A program made the position numbers and the translations under genes. A stretch of 26,630 bases of DNA from Treponema sp. (GTDB lineage: Bacteria; Spirochaetota; Spirochaetia; Treponematales; Breznakiellaceae). Position 1 is the stretch's first letter; every line of letters begins with the position of its first letter. Below, one piece after another: positions 17,501 through 25,692 of the stretch. The DNA lies in NCBI GenBank assembly GCA_031288575.1, contig JAITRD010000068.1:1-26630 (forward strand), given 5' to 3'. The notes below the pieces were generated by a model. The model was not told the DNA's origin and did not search any database. It saw nothing but the letters and a program-made list of their open reading frames with translations.

Positions 17501-20500
17501 GGGGAATGGCAAGATAACCGAAGCCCTTTTGCCCGCTTATGCCGCTTTAAAGGACCGGGCCGAAGGCCTTTTGGAACTTTATCAAAATTTCGGGCGGCAG
17601 ACTCCCCTGGCGGCCCGGGAACAATGGGCCGGAAGCTTCAATAAATTGCGGCGGATCTTCAGTTCCTATGGGATAGAGGCCGGGGAAAACTATCTGCCGG
17701 GAATAGCCCTTATGGGAAAGGCGCTGGCAAACCGGCCGGGAAACCCGGCGGAGAATCTTGCGGGCTTTTTATACCAACTGGACGGGGAGCTTAAAACATT
17801 GCCCGACTGGATCAGCGGGGAATTTGAAACGTGGAAAAAATCCTTTATTGAATATATGGCGGCCCGGATGATCTATGTTCAAACCGGGCCGGGGAAAACC
17901 AGCGGGGATCTTCAGGAAAAGGGCAAAATCCTCAAGGCCCAAATTTTGGCCCTTCAGGAAATAAATGATACCCTGAATATGTCCGCCCCCGGGGATGCCC
18001 GGGCTTTATGCGCGGCTTTGAATATAAATGCCGGAGGATTTTCCCTGCTGAACCGCGCAAATTTGGAAGACGAGGCGGCGAGAAGGATAGGGTCGGAACT
18101 TGCGGGCTTATACGGTGCCGCGGATATCCAGGATGAGGCCGGCCTAAGGGAGGCCCTCAAAGAAGGGGCCGCCCGGTATTTCGATTTTGCCGGGGAGACG
18201 GTACGGCAAAAGGCTGTGGAAGAAGCCCTGGGGATTTTCCGTGTAAAGGCCGCCCTTAATGCCGGGGAGAATGCGGACCTCCTGGAGGGGGAAACAAAAA
18301 GGCTGCGGCTGTATCAATTGTTTTTTTCCATGGGTCTCGGCGGCGAAGGGCAGGATACCGCCTTGTCCCGCATAACGGAATTGGCCGGAACATTTGCGGC
18401 CCTCTCCGAAGAAGAACGGGCGCCCTTAGCTGCCTTTACGGCGTCTTATGTCCTGGAATTGCGGGATGCCTACGGCGAAGCGGGGCTTATTGCCGAAAGG
18501 ATGCTGGGAGCGGCTTTGGCCCTTGTTTTGGACGACCCCGCTTCCTTTAAAAGGCTCCGCGAAGAACTGGGTTTAAACCTTAGCGATACCCCGGAGTCGT
18601 TATATGAATTGGCCCGGACGGACGGATTCAGCATCCCGGCGGATATCCTCAAATTCAAAGGTTCCCTTGCCGGCGAAGCTATGCTGTTTCGTTTAAAGTA
18701 CCTTTCCTCCGGCGGCGGCTGGGAAACCTGCCAACAGGAACTCGATTCCTATAAAGCCTATATCGCCGGGGCTTACGCGGGTGATCCCGCCGGCCTTATC
18801 CGGCAGGAAAGGTACCTCCAGGAGGCTGAAGCATATATGGCCCTGCTAAAAATGGGCCGTACCTATTTGGGCAGCGGCGTCTCCGGGGATAATGTTTTTG
18901 AATGGGTTTTACAAAAACAAAAAACCGGTCGTCTTGCGGGGGTTAATCCTCTTGATTTATTTCACCTGGCCTCAAGCGGCACCTGGGAGGATCCCTTTAA
19001 CAATATCCTTACCCAGGCACAGGCGGCCAAGGACGTATACCACGAATTGTTGTCCTATGAACTTAATAACTATTACGATCGGCTTCTTGAAGCCGAGATA
19101 CGTTTAAATTATGAATATGCCCTGGCTGAGGCTTATGAAAAAACCGGGGCCGCCTTGCAGGCGGAAGAAAAAGATCACTGGCGGCAGTATATCACCGAAG
19201 ATTTTCTGCGGGAATATAATGAAGAAAAGGGCGAAGGCGAAAAATTGCCCGCCGGCATTACCGGAGCCCCCGAGGGGGACTATAAAATTTCCCGGGGAGC
19301 CCTCGGCCCCCAGGAGGGTGTTCTTGCCGATGCCCTTGAGAAGGCGGAACGGAACCGGGAGATATTAAACGCCGCCTTCGGTTTATGTGACGGAAACATA
19401 AACTTTGACGGCATGGATGAGTTCAGGGCGGAGGCGCAAAGTTACCTGAACAATCCTGGCCGTAATTGGGATGACTCTGCCGTCATAGCTGTTTCCTACC
19501 GCTATTATAACAATTATTATCTGGAAGCGGAGGAACTGCAAAAACATATCGCCAACGAAGAATACCTGCGGAGGGAGATAGGCCGTTTGGGAAGGGGGTA
19601 TAATACCGCCCAAAAAGGGGAGGAGGAGCTTCTCGCCGAAAGAGAAGAAAAGCTGCGCGAAATAGCCCAACAGCAGGAAGTCTATAAAGAACTGGCGGAA
19701 AAATATTCCCAGGCCGCCTATGCCTTTATGGGCGCCGGTGAAAACTATGATGCCCTTTACAAAGAAACCAAAAACCGCTACGAAATCCTGGAAAAAACCC
19801 GGTTCAGCTATGAAACCCAGGACGCGATCAGGAGATGGGCAAGCACCGCCTATCTTGATAAGGACGGCGCGGCGGATCCGGCGGCGGAGCCCTATAGGAA
19901 TCCTCATAATGAACTGGTTTACGCGAGGGAACGGATGGAGCGGGCCGATATTGCCCTTGCGGCCATTGCCGGTTTATACAACAGCGGGGAGACCCGCAGG
20001 CCCTATGCGGATCCGGCTTATGAGGAACTGTATAAAAAATACGAGGAAAGCTTCTCCCGCATGATCCTTTCCCTGCGGGCCATGGATTCCCTCGATGCCG
20101 CCGTAAGAAGGGAGATGCAAAAAAATGACGCCTATTATCAAACCTATCAATTCTATTTATCGGGATGGGGAAACCCGCCGGAGATTCCCGGCGGCTACAG
20201 CTCTCCCCAGGAAAGGAGCGAGTGGGAAATACGGGATTTGATATACGTCAAGGATGGAAAGCTCGCTTTTGCGGCGGATGATTCTTTTTATCTTAACGGA
20301 AAAACCGCCGAAACCGCGGCGGCCCTGGAAGACTATTTTAATAGGGATAAAACCCTGGCTCAGGAAACCAATAAGGTTTCTTTGTTTGAGGAAGCCCAAA
20401 GGGGGCTCATTGAAAGAATAGCCGGATATGCCCTTGACAGTGAAAAATACCAGCAATGGGGGCTGGCCCGGGATTATTTAGTACGGCAGCTTTTTTCAGC

Positions 20501-23500
20501 CAATCCCGAAGCGGGATTCCTCGAAACCCTTTACGAAACCGCCAAAGCCCTGGATGGCGATCAGAATTTAGGCAAAATGCCGATAGTGATACAGAACGTG
20601 GGCCTGTCTTCATTTTCCATACCCGTATCTGACTTCGCCGAAATCTATCAAGAAATGATGGAAGCCATACAGTTTCAGGCCTGGGAAGCATTAAGCGGCC
20701 AAGAAAAGGCGGATCTTGAATTTTATATTATCATTACCCTGCTTGGAGGCGGGGGAGAAAATTCCGACGGGTTTTCAAAAATATCGAGCCTGGGGATGTT
20801 TCAATCTTTGTGGCAATATGCGGATGCAAACTATAGAGCCTTGGACCGGGCGTCGAAAACAATATTCATCGGATGGATGTACCGTTCGGACCGGGACACC
20901 ATAAAAGCTACCAGGGATCGTCTCAAGGCTTCTCTTGACGGATTAACCGCCCGGGTAAGCGGCGGTTTAACGGGATTAAAGGCCTCCGTCGAAAATTTAA
21001 GGGACGCTTATAAAAAATATAAGGATTCCTGCGATTATGTTGCGGCCCTAAAGGGCAGCCGGGAGGGAATCGTCCAGTGGGATGATCTGTTACAGGCCCT
21101 AAAAACGGCGGGGGATCTAAAGGGTGAAGAACTTGAAAAACTTGAAACCTATTGGGATTTGATGAACCAGGAAACGGGGGAAACCTATGGCAATAACATA
21201 GACGCCCTTCAGGGCCTTATCCGGTGGGCCAAAACCGCCAAAGAAGATATCAAACGGGATTTTGAAGAGAAATGGGAGGAGGATGAACTTAAGCGTTTGG
21301 AAAAAGAAGCCGAATACCGGGAAACAGCGGAATCCTATGTTGCGGGAAGGGCATCCCTTGAGGACCTAAAAACCGCGGCGGAAGCGGCCTTTGGTGCGGA
21401 AACCCCGGCGGGTAAAAATCATCTGGAAAATCTTGAACGGGTGATCATGAAGGATTTGAACGGGGTTATGGAGGACGGTTCCGGGTATAACGCGGAATAT
21501 ATTGGTCTTGCGGAGGAGTATGTGGGCCTTATCCGCAGGGTTTATACCATGAGGTATAACGCGGAATTGGCCGCCAGGGAAGCTGAGTGGGACCAGCACC
21601 GCCGGGACATACAGGAAAAGCATGGCGCCTGGCAAAAAACCGCCGCCCTGATTCTTGAACGGGGCCGGGAGGACTGGCAGTCGGGAACGGTAAAACTGAA
21701 GGACGCCCGCAATCAGTGGCTGAAGGATTACCAGAAAGAATACCTGCGGATTAGCAATTTATGGGCGGCGGCATATCTGGCGGGCTTGGAGGACAAAGAA
21801 GCCTGGATCGCCCAAGCCGCCGCCGCGGCCAATAACGCATCCTCCGTGGCGGCCCTTGCCCTGGTCGGGGCGGACGCGGAAACCATGGCAAGGGCCATGG
21901 ATACCCGGATTCCCATGGATACAGCCGGATTGGGAAGCCCCGAGGATGCGGACAGGGTGATGCAGGAATTGTTAAACGCCGCGGGGATTGTAAACCTAAC
22001 CGGCGCCTTTACCGCCATAACCGGCTCGGCGGAAACCCTGCCCGGCGTCCTGGCGCGGGGCATTGGCGGGCCTAATGTGTGGAACGCCGGGATGCTTCAA
22101 GTATCGGCGGCCGCCTTTGCCCGGGAGACCAACAAAATCCTCGCGGAAAGGGAAGCGAAAAGCCTTGCGATAAATGTAAAAAAGATCATCCAGGACGCGA
22201 TAAAAAATCTAAGCGGCAGCATAGATGAAGCGAACCAGGGATTCCGGAAAAGCATGGATGATTTATTCATTATTGAGGGCCAATGGAAACGGAGCGGCAA
22301 AAATTATATTAAGGATGTTATAGTACATTCCACATTAATCGATCCGGTAATTACCGAACAGGTTTCCGTAGAAGGGTATCAGGATTATCAGATGGAACCG
22401 GTTAATTTAAAAACCGAATTGGATGAAAACCGGCTGAAAACCCTTGAGGCCCTTGAGGTCCAGGCGTTAATTGACGACATGATGCGGGAATTAGGCGTCA
22501 TAAGCGATGAACTGTTCGGCACAAAAGAGGAAAACAGCAAAGAAGGGGCAAAGGCCAGGACCATAACCATAGAGGAGTATAAAGAAAAAATAAGATTCCT
22601 CTATCAGACGGTGGTAATCACCGACGAGTATGGGAATAAAAAGGAAGAACGGCTTCCTGTCCCTGAAAAGTATCAGGAACTAGTTAAATCCGAGGAACGG
22701 GTCCTGGGGGCGGGAAAATTCGGTTTATATATCGGGTACCAGCCGGTTGTTAAAACCGGCATCGATCCGGATCAGGGAAAAAACGATATTTTTGTGGATC
22801 AGGGCCGGGGGCAATTGGGCAAATTAATGGCCGATTATATCTATTGGACTATCCGGGAAGGCCAGGGTGTTCAGGCGATGACCCTGCCGGGCTGGGAGAA
22901 ACCCTTCTGGGATTCCCGCAACAGTTCTTTTAAGGCTCCTTCCATTCGGAGCGCGGTTGATCTCGGCAGTAAAATTGCGTCGGCTGCGCTGATCGCCGCG
23001 GCGCCGGTAACCGGGGGCGCCAGCGTCTTAGGCTCAATGGCCCTAACGGCGGCTGCCTCGGCGTCGGTAAGCCTGGCGGACGATCTCTTTTTTACCGCCC
23101 TTGATATCTCCAGCGGGTATAAGGATTTTTACGAGGCCGGTTTTGAATTTGGCAAAAAGGCGCTCGTAACCGCGGCAAGCTTCCTTGTTTCGGCGGCCTT
23201 TAGCGGCATAGGGATACCAGGCCAGGGAAGTTTTGGGGCCGCCGCCGGGGCGGGAACAACAGGCGCGGCATCCCTGGCAGGGGGCGGGTTAAACGGCATG
23301 GTAAACAGCGGTTTAGGCGGCGCTTCGGCGGTGATAGCCAAAACCGCCATGACCGGGGTACAGAGCCTGACAACCGGTACTATAACCAGCGGGATTAACG
23401 CAATCACCTATGACCGGGAAAACGGATTCGGATGGTCCGGGGATATTTTTGCCCAGGGAGTGCGCGGCAGTTTAAGCGGCGCCCTTGTCAACATGACCGG

Positions 23501-25412
23501 CGTCTTTGCCCAAGACATGACCGGGCAGATAAACCTCTTTGACGGGGAGCAAAATGCTTTGATCGGGAATATATTTAACCGGGTTGGCATTGAAAGGTTT
23601 AACAAAATAATCGGCGGCCTGGCCGAACAAGGGGTAAGTTATGCCTTGGGAGAGGATTTTACCATAAATCTCCTGAATGTCGCCGATTTTTCTGGGGGAC
23701 GGGTAAATTCGGGGTTATTGGAATTAGGTTTCGGCCGTAACGGTATCAGCATGGGCCTGGGATCGGGAGGCGCGGATTTAAGCATGGGCTCCCTTCTGGC
23801 GGGCGCCGCCGGATTATACGATACCTTGAAAATAGGAGGGGCCAAGGCGGCGTCGCTTTTTGGCAACGATACCGAAATCTTCACCTTAAACGCCATAAAT
23901 ATGCTCGGCTATACGGGAAATGAATTAAACCTCTTGATAGGGCAGGGAATCTGGCAGGAAACCATCAAGGCAAGGTATGAAAACCTTGGCTCGGACAGCG
24001 AGGGCAATGAAATATTAGGACTTTATGATCGGGAAAGTCCCAATACAATAAGTTTATCCGAAGCGCTGTTAGGAAAAGGAAACGCCAAAGGTGCGGCCCT
24101 CGCGTCGGTGATGGCCCATGAAGGCACCCATTTGCAGGGAAACCGCTATGAGTATTTAGCCAATCTGCAAGGCTTGGAAACCTATACGGACTTAATAACC
24201 ATGTTTAATGCAGGGGGGGACGGCAGGTTTTTGACCGCCATCCTCGGCGCGCTGAATGACCCGGTTTCATATACGGCAAATACGGGCAGCACAGATTATT
24301 GGAAGGTCATGCGGGACGGAACCCTGGTATATGACGGCCAGGGCTATTTAAAGGATGAAAACGGTTTTTATATAAGCAAGGACGGCAACAGGACAAAACA
24401 TATCGTCCCGGGAGAAACAATCGGCGCGGGGGGTATAGAAACCGGTCTTTTAAATATTCTTTACGGCGGTACCAGCGGGAAACTATACGACGGATTTTCA
24501 GACTGGAAAATAGAAGACGCCCAGGAATTGTTACTATCTTCAGGCTTTGTCCATAACGGGGCTGAAAAAATAAGAGACAGGATGTGGAATACCGGAAATG
24601 AGGATAAATCCATATCCTTTGACAAATTGAAAGACTTCGGTAATACGATAGCCGTCCAGGTGTTTATGAACGGCATGGATGAGCTGAGCGATAAGGTTGT
24701 TTTTGGCAATGCCGTCGAAAGGCTCTATGCCCATGACAGTATGCCTGATTATATATGGCAGCGTTTTGATCAACTGGTTTCCGCAAAAAGGTATTTTTAT
24801 GACGCCGGCGGGACCTTGTTTCAAAATACCGAAGGCCTGTCTGTTTCCCAGCTTTTTACTCAAAATAATTTTTACGCGGGAGATCAGCACCGGGGAGTAG
24901 ATGTCCGCGGCGCTTCTGGCACATCAATACAATCCGGTTATAGCGGAAAGGTTATACGGAATTATAACTCCCAGTCTGCCGGTAACAGCGTTATTGTCGA
25001 ATACGGATTTAATTTCGAGAATTCATTTTATACAACCGGAATTCAGTCCCAGTTTATGCATTTGAAAAATCCCTCCGCCCTCGCGGAAAACACCATAATA
25101 AAAGCTGCGACCATAATTGGGCTGATGGGAAACACGGGATTGGTGGACCCCGCGCCGACCAAACAAAACCCCAACGCGGGAACCCATTTGCATTACCAGT
25201 TGATGGGAAATTTGCCGGGTTATGAAGCGGCGAGCCCTGCCTGGGATATGCTTGATAAGCGGCGGAATAAATTTTTGTCCTCCATAGGGGCCCCTCCGAC
25301 ATCAGACTATGTCAGCAATCACGGGACTTCCCTCAATAATAACTATACAGGAAAGGGGTATAACAATTATTTTTATAATGCCAACCGTTTATTTTTGCAG
25401 ATGGGATTTTAA
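14505..25412 (+). CDS. Giant secreted protein with C-terminal M23/LytM peptidase domain
   Basis: This single uninterrupted frame encodes 3635 residues. A signal peptide lies at about residues 15-42 (hydrophobic core GILLCLVYFL). A mostly helical region of about 2700 residues follows, with coiled coils near 300-412, 642-692, 1687-1778, 2245-2280 and 2349-2424. Next are a Gly/Tyr-rich block near 2732-2810 and a hydrophobic Ala/Gly/Ser segment at 2816-2968. HEGTH at 3205-3209 fits HEXXH. The C-terminus is an M23/LytM endopeptidase domain with H3462 and D3466 (HRGVD), H3519 (FMHL) and H3561-x-H3563 (HLHYQ), the full ligand and catalytic set for peptidoglycan cross-link cleavage. Only six cysteines remain after the signal. 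The start ATG has no strong ribosome site and is uncertain. I vaguely associate the layout with the very long TIGR04388-type proteins of spirochaetes, unchecked. Structural protein, secreted wall hydrolase or polymorphic-toxin-like roles are all possible. Confidence 0.85.
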   Translation: MAYVSSFLKTALISKRGSLWRGFVRGILLCLVYFLNPGGITGQTQPDVLGFNREVFTYHFDRADRELTPEQWLAEARRGISLARLSWERQAAELYGDPGAVGAAEGRIEKWSESELESRFAEWLIKRYFGGAVNTLAQGVAAEIGETNRQYLFYTDGTGQVLYDPDTGDPLVIRPGDEGRDFVIDREKWRRQVEDAINAGVGAYKNKIAEFYPELLSYIPGDRRANFETKLEETASAASLKIRQEFEGLAAREERLFITRRMGDVFSLRRKSDDEAAFMISARLVTEAETVCSEGLSALQERIEAAEGGSGDLVLAGNEWLEAYREQFERGLKAWADAEERFFIRRIEWEQEAGKQYADGEEAWSTAFTQFEQNRQIWENKAKALFESGEKLFQRASENLERAIAEAKAEFDTDLKLRTAAGAERARAWVDMYITSASVVSGAQENIDFLLKNCGAGETLLLGSEELMQWLNSRQKTDWLQIQAEYEIQSGGKDALWHEIEKIAAGESDSDSQAAAIEKIKELDLYFGSSLEITDEIRRWSELYQTYMLKAREARDALVNDFGLVIGTGALKDILAPGVASEDFNLDEYQVELIRAKAVAGYWAKRVSIAGAVLAYAEEISAGRMTDGEGVKAWEAAKQAYDDAVRRYEEEQKKLNAEGARVLEAREALYKAAEELREANGKLEELNQAYAILMAAYSAKRSDFILEELAVKYKELLQGQDLLNAAGTEGAYARYLERAGELGFAQELEGAGELLQRLVTGNNGGEKSLAELREGASKIFVFAGNENLPDTIEAYGLDPEDPYYGIIRDLLAERNLRTGETDIAEEKNAINQQYRKLIVAVTGAAKKRAEGLIEDRLQGIKMLAGTSAGDWYFSALAYEPAPAEQEALDQLGLEQRLKEDADRARRVLLQARAGLELEGLNYILSGGGVSEAGIFLSFFYAAAPEKIAAHAEALQYLRKTIEENFDKSGQIYLDKLEEAAGKYEILQWFIQGGSFFNKAGNGKITEALLPAYAALKDRAEGLLELYQNFGRQTPLAAREQWAGSFNKLRRIFSSYGIEAGENYLPGIALMGKALANRPGNPAENLAGFLYQLDGELKTLPDWISGEFETWKKSFIEYMAARMIYVQTGPGKTSGDLQEKGKILKAQILALQEINDTLNMSAPGDARALCAALNINAGGFSLLNRANLEDEAARRIGSELAGLYGAADIQDEAGLREALKEGAARYFDFAGETVRQKAVEEALGIFRVKAALNAGENADLLEGETKRLRLYQLFFSMGLGGEGQDTALSRITELAGTFAALSEEERAPLAAFTASYVLELRDAYGEAGLIAERMLGAALALVLDDPASFKRLREELGLNLSDTPESLYELARTDGFSIPADILKFKGSLAGEAMLFRLKYLSSGGGWETCQQELDSYKAYIAGAYAGDPAGLIRQERYLQEAEAYMALLKMGRTYLGSGVSGDNVFEWVLQKQKTGRLAGVNPLDLFHLASSGTWEDPFNNILTQAQAAKDVYHELLSYELNNYYDRLLEAEIRLNYEYALAEAYEKTGAALQAEEKDHWRQYITEDFLREYNEEKGEGEKLPAGITGAPEGDYKISRGALGPQEGVLADALEKAERNREILNAAFGLCDGNINFDGMDEFRAEAQSYLNNPGRNWDDSAVIAVSYRYYNNYYLEAEELQKHIANEEYLRREIGRLGRGYNTAQKGEEELLAEREEKLREIAQQQEVYKELAEKYSQAAYAFMGAGENYDALYKETKNRYEILEKTRFSYETQDAIRRWASTAYLDKDGAADPAAEPYRNPHNELVYARERMERADIALAAIAGLYNSGETRRPYADPAYEELYKKYEESFSRMILSLRAMDSLDAAVRREMQKNDAYYQTYQFYLSGWGNPPEIPGGYSSPQERSEWEIRDLIYVKDGKLAFAADDSFYLNGKTAETAAALEDYFNRDKTLAQETNKVSLFEEAQRGLIERIAGYALDSEKYQQWGLARDYLVRQLFSANPEAGFLETLYETAKALDGDQNLGKMPIVIQNVGLSSFSIPVSDFAEIYQEMMEAIQFQAWEALSGQEKADLEFYIIITLLGGGGENSDGFSKISSLGMFQSLWQYADANYRALDRASKTIFIGWMYRSDRDTIKATRDRLKASLDGLTARVSGGLTGLKASVENLRDAYKKYKDSCDYVAALKGSREGIVQWDDLLQALKTAGDLKGEELEKLETYWDLMNQETGETYGNNIDALQGLIRWAKTAKEDIKRDFEEKWEEDELKRLEKEAEYRETAESYVAGRASLEDLKTAAEAAFGAETPAGKNHLENLERVIMKDLNGVMEDGSGYNAEYIGLAEEYVGLIRRVYTMRYNAELAAREAEWDQHRRDIQEKHGAWQKTAALILERGREDWQSGTVKLKDARNQWLKDYQKEYLRISNLWAAAYLAGLEDKEAWIAQAAAAANNASSVAALALVGADAETMARAMDTRIPMDTAGLGSPEDADRVMQELLNAAGIVNLTGAFTAITGSAETLPGVLARGIGGPNVWNAGMLQVSAAAFARETNKILAEREAKSLAINVKKIIQDAIKNLSGSIDEANQGFRKSMDDLFIIEGQWKRSGKNYIKDVIVHSTLIDPVITEQVSVEGYQDYQMEPVNLKTELDENRLKTLEALEVQALIDDMMRELGVISDELFGTKEENSKEGAKARTITIEEYKEKIRFLYQTVVITDEYGNKKEERLPVPEKYQELVKSEERVLGAGKFGLYIGYQPVVKTGIDPDQGKNDIFVDQGRGQLGKLMADYIYWTIREGQGVQAMTLPGWEKPFWDSRNSSFKAPSIRSAVDLGSKIASAALIAAAPVTGGASVLGSMALTAAASASVSLADDLFFTALDISSGYKDFYEAGFEFGKKALVTAASFLVSAAFSGIGIPGQGSFGAAAGAGTTGAASLAGGGLNGMVNSGLGGASAVIAKTAMTGVQSLTTGTITSGINAITYDRENGFGWSGDIFAQGVRGSLSGALVNMTGVFAQDMTGQINLFDGEQNALIGNIFNRVGIERFNKIIGGLAEQGVSYALGEDFTINLLNVADFSGGRVNSGLLELGFGRNGISMGLGSGGADLSMGSLLAGAAGLYDTLKIGGAKAASLFGNDTEIFTLNAINMLGYTGNELNLLIGQGIWQETIKARYENLGSDSEGNEILGLYDRESPNTISLSEALLGKGNAKGAALASVMAHEGTHLQGNRYEYLANLQGLETYTDLITMFNAGGDGRFLTAILGALNDPVSYTANTGSTDYWKVMRDGTLVYDGQGYLKDENGFYISKDGNRTKHIVPGETIGAGGIETGLLNILYGGTSGKLYDGFSDWKIEDAQELLLSSGFVHNGAEKIRDRMWNTGNEDKSISFDKLKDFGNTIAVQVFMNGMDELSDKVVFGNAVERLYAHDSMPDYIWQRFDQLVSAKRYFYDAGGTLFQNTEGLSVSQLFTQNNFYAGDQHRGVDVRGASGTSIQSGYSGKVIRNYNSQSAGNSVIVEYGFNFENSFYTTGIQSQFMHLKNPSALAENTIIKAATIIGLMGNTGLVDPAPTKQNPNAGTHLHYQLMGNLPGYEAASPAWDMLDKRRNKFLSSIGAPPTSDYVSNHGTSLNNNYTGKGYNNYFYNANRLFLQMGF

Positions 25413-25423
25413 AGTTTTTCGGG

Positions 25424-25448
25424 GAAACCATAGCCTCGCCGGTTTTTT
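25424..25448 (+). terminator. Weak terminator candidate after the giant gene
   Basis: AAACC at 25425-25429 can pair with GGTTT at 25441-25445 around an 11-base loop, and the right arm continues into a run of six T. The stem is only five or six pairs. It lies 12 bases after the stop codon, a suitable place, but the palindromic element downstream could end the transcript instead. Confidence 0.3.
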
Positions 25449-25452
25449 GGAT

Positions 25453-25481
25453 TTGACGAAGGCATATAACCATGATAATAT
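25453..25481 (+). promoter_or_regulatory. Sigma-70-type promoter candidate upstream of uxuA
   Basis: TTGACG at 25453-25458 matches the -35 consensus in five of six bases. Seventeen bases later comes TAATAT at 25476-25481, matching the -10 consensus in four of six. It is the best-spaced promoter-like pair I found in the intergenic region. The last five bases of the -10 are also the left copy of the AATAT direct repeat flanking the inserted palindromic element, so a transcript starting here would begin within that element. Confidence 0.45.
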
Positions 25482-25622
25482 GAGCCTGTCCCAAAACTAA
25501 TTGACTATGCGCTAAAGCGCATGGTTTTGGGCCAGGCTCTTGCAGTTTTTCAGGCTTTTAGCCTTGCAAAACTGCGAATTATAAGGTTACTTTCCCAAAA
25601 ACTGAAGTTTTGGGAAAGCCTC
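25482..25622. mobile_element. 141-bp MITE-like palindromic element
   Basis: The ends are imperfect inverted repeats: GAGCCTGTCCCAAAAC at 25482-25497 against GTTTTGGGAAAGCCTC at 25607-25622, matching at 14 of 16 positions. AATAT occurs immediately outside both ends (25477-25481 and 25623-25627), as a 5-bp target duplication would. Three hairpins lie inside. Hairpin one pairs 25482-25497 with 25524-25539 (15 of 16) and encloses ATGCGC/GCGCAT. Hairpin two pairs 25542-25549 with 25568-25575 and encloses AGGCT/AGCCT. Hairpin three pairs 25590-25600 with 25608-25618, perfectly. There is no coding capacity. It resembles a non-autonomous transposon moved by a transposase elsewhere in the genome; the parent IS family cannot be named from this sequence. 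Confidence 0.65.
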
Positions 25623-25692
25623 AATATAGTTTAATTTAACAGGCGAGGCGGTTTCTCCATGCTAAGGGGAACAGGCCGGGGTAAAGGGCGTT

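Noticed and set aside
14505..25412. Giant gene as an assembly join or frameshifted set of genes
   Set aside because: The frame is continuous for 10.9 kb, starts with a signal peptide and ends with an intact domain, and style is consistent across all parts apart from the base-composition change.
25309..25500. Small + strand frame of 63 codons overlapping the end of the giant gene, considered as an immunity protein
   Set aside because: Most of it lies inside the giant gene in another frame, it has no convincing ribosome site, and it ends within the palindromic element. No immunity gene is evident.
25482..25622. Three consecutive hairpins read simply as a tandem transcription terminator
   Set aside because: No T-run follows the stems, and the matched outer ends with flanking AATAT repeats are better explained by an inserted element, although it may also stop transcription.
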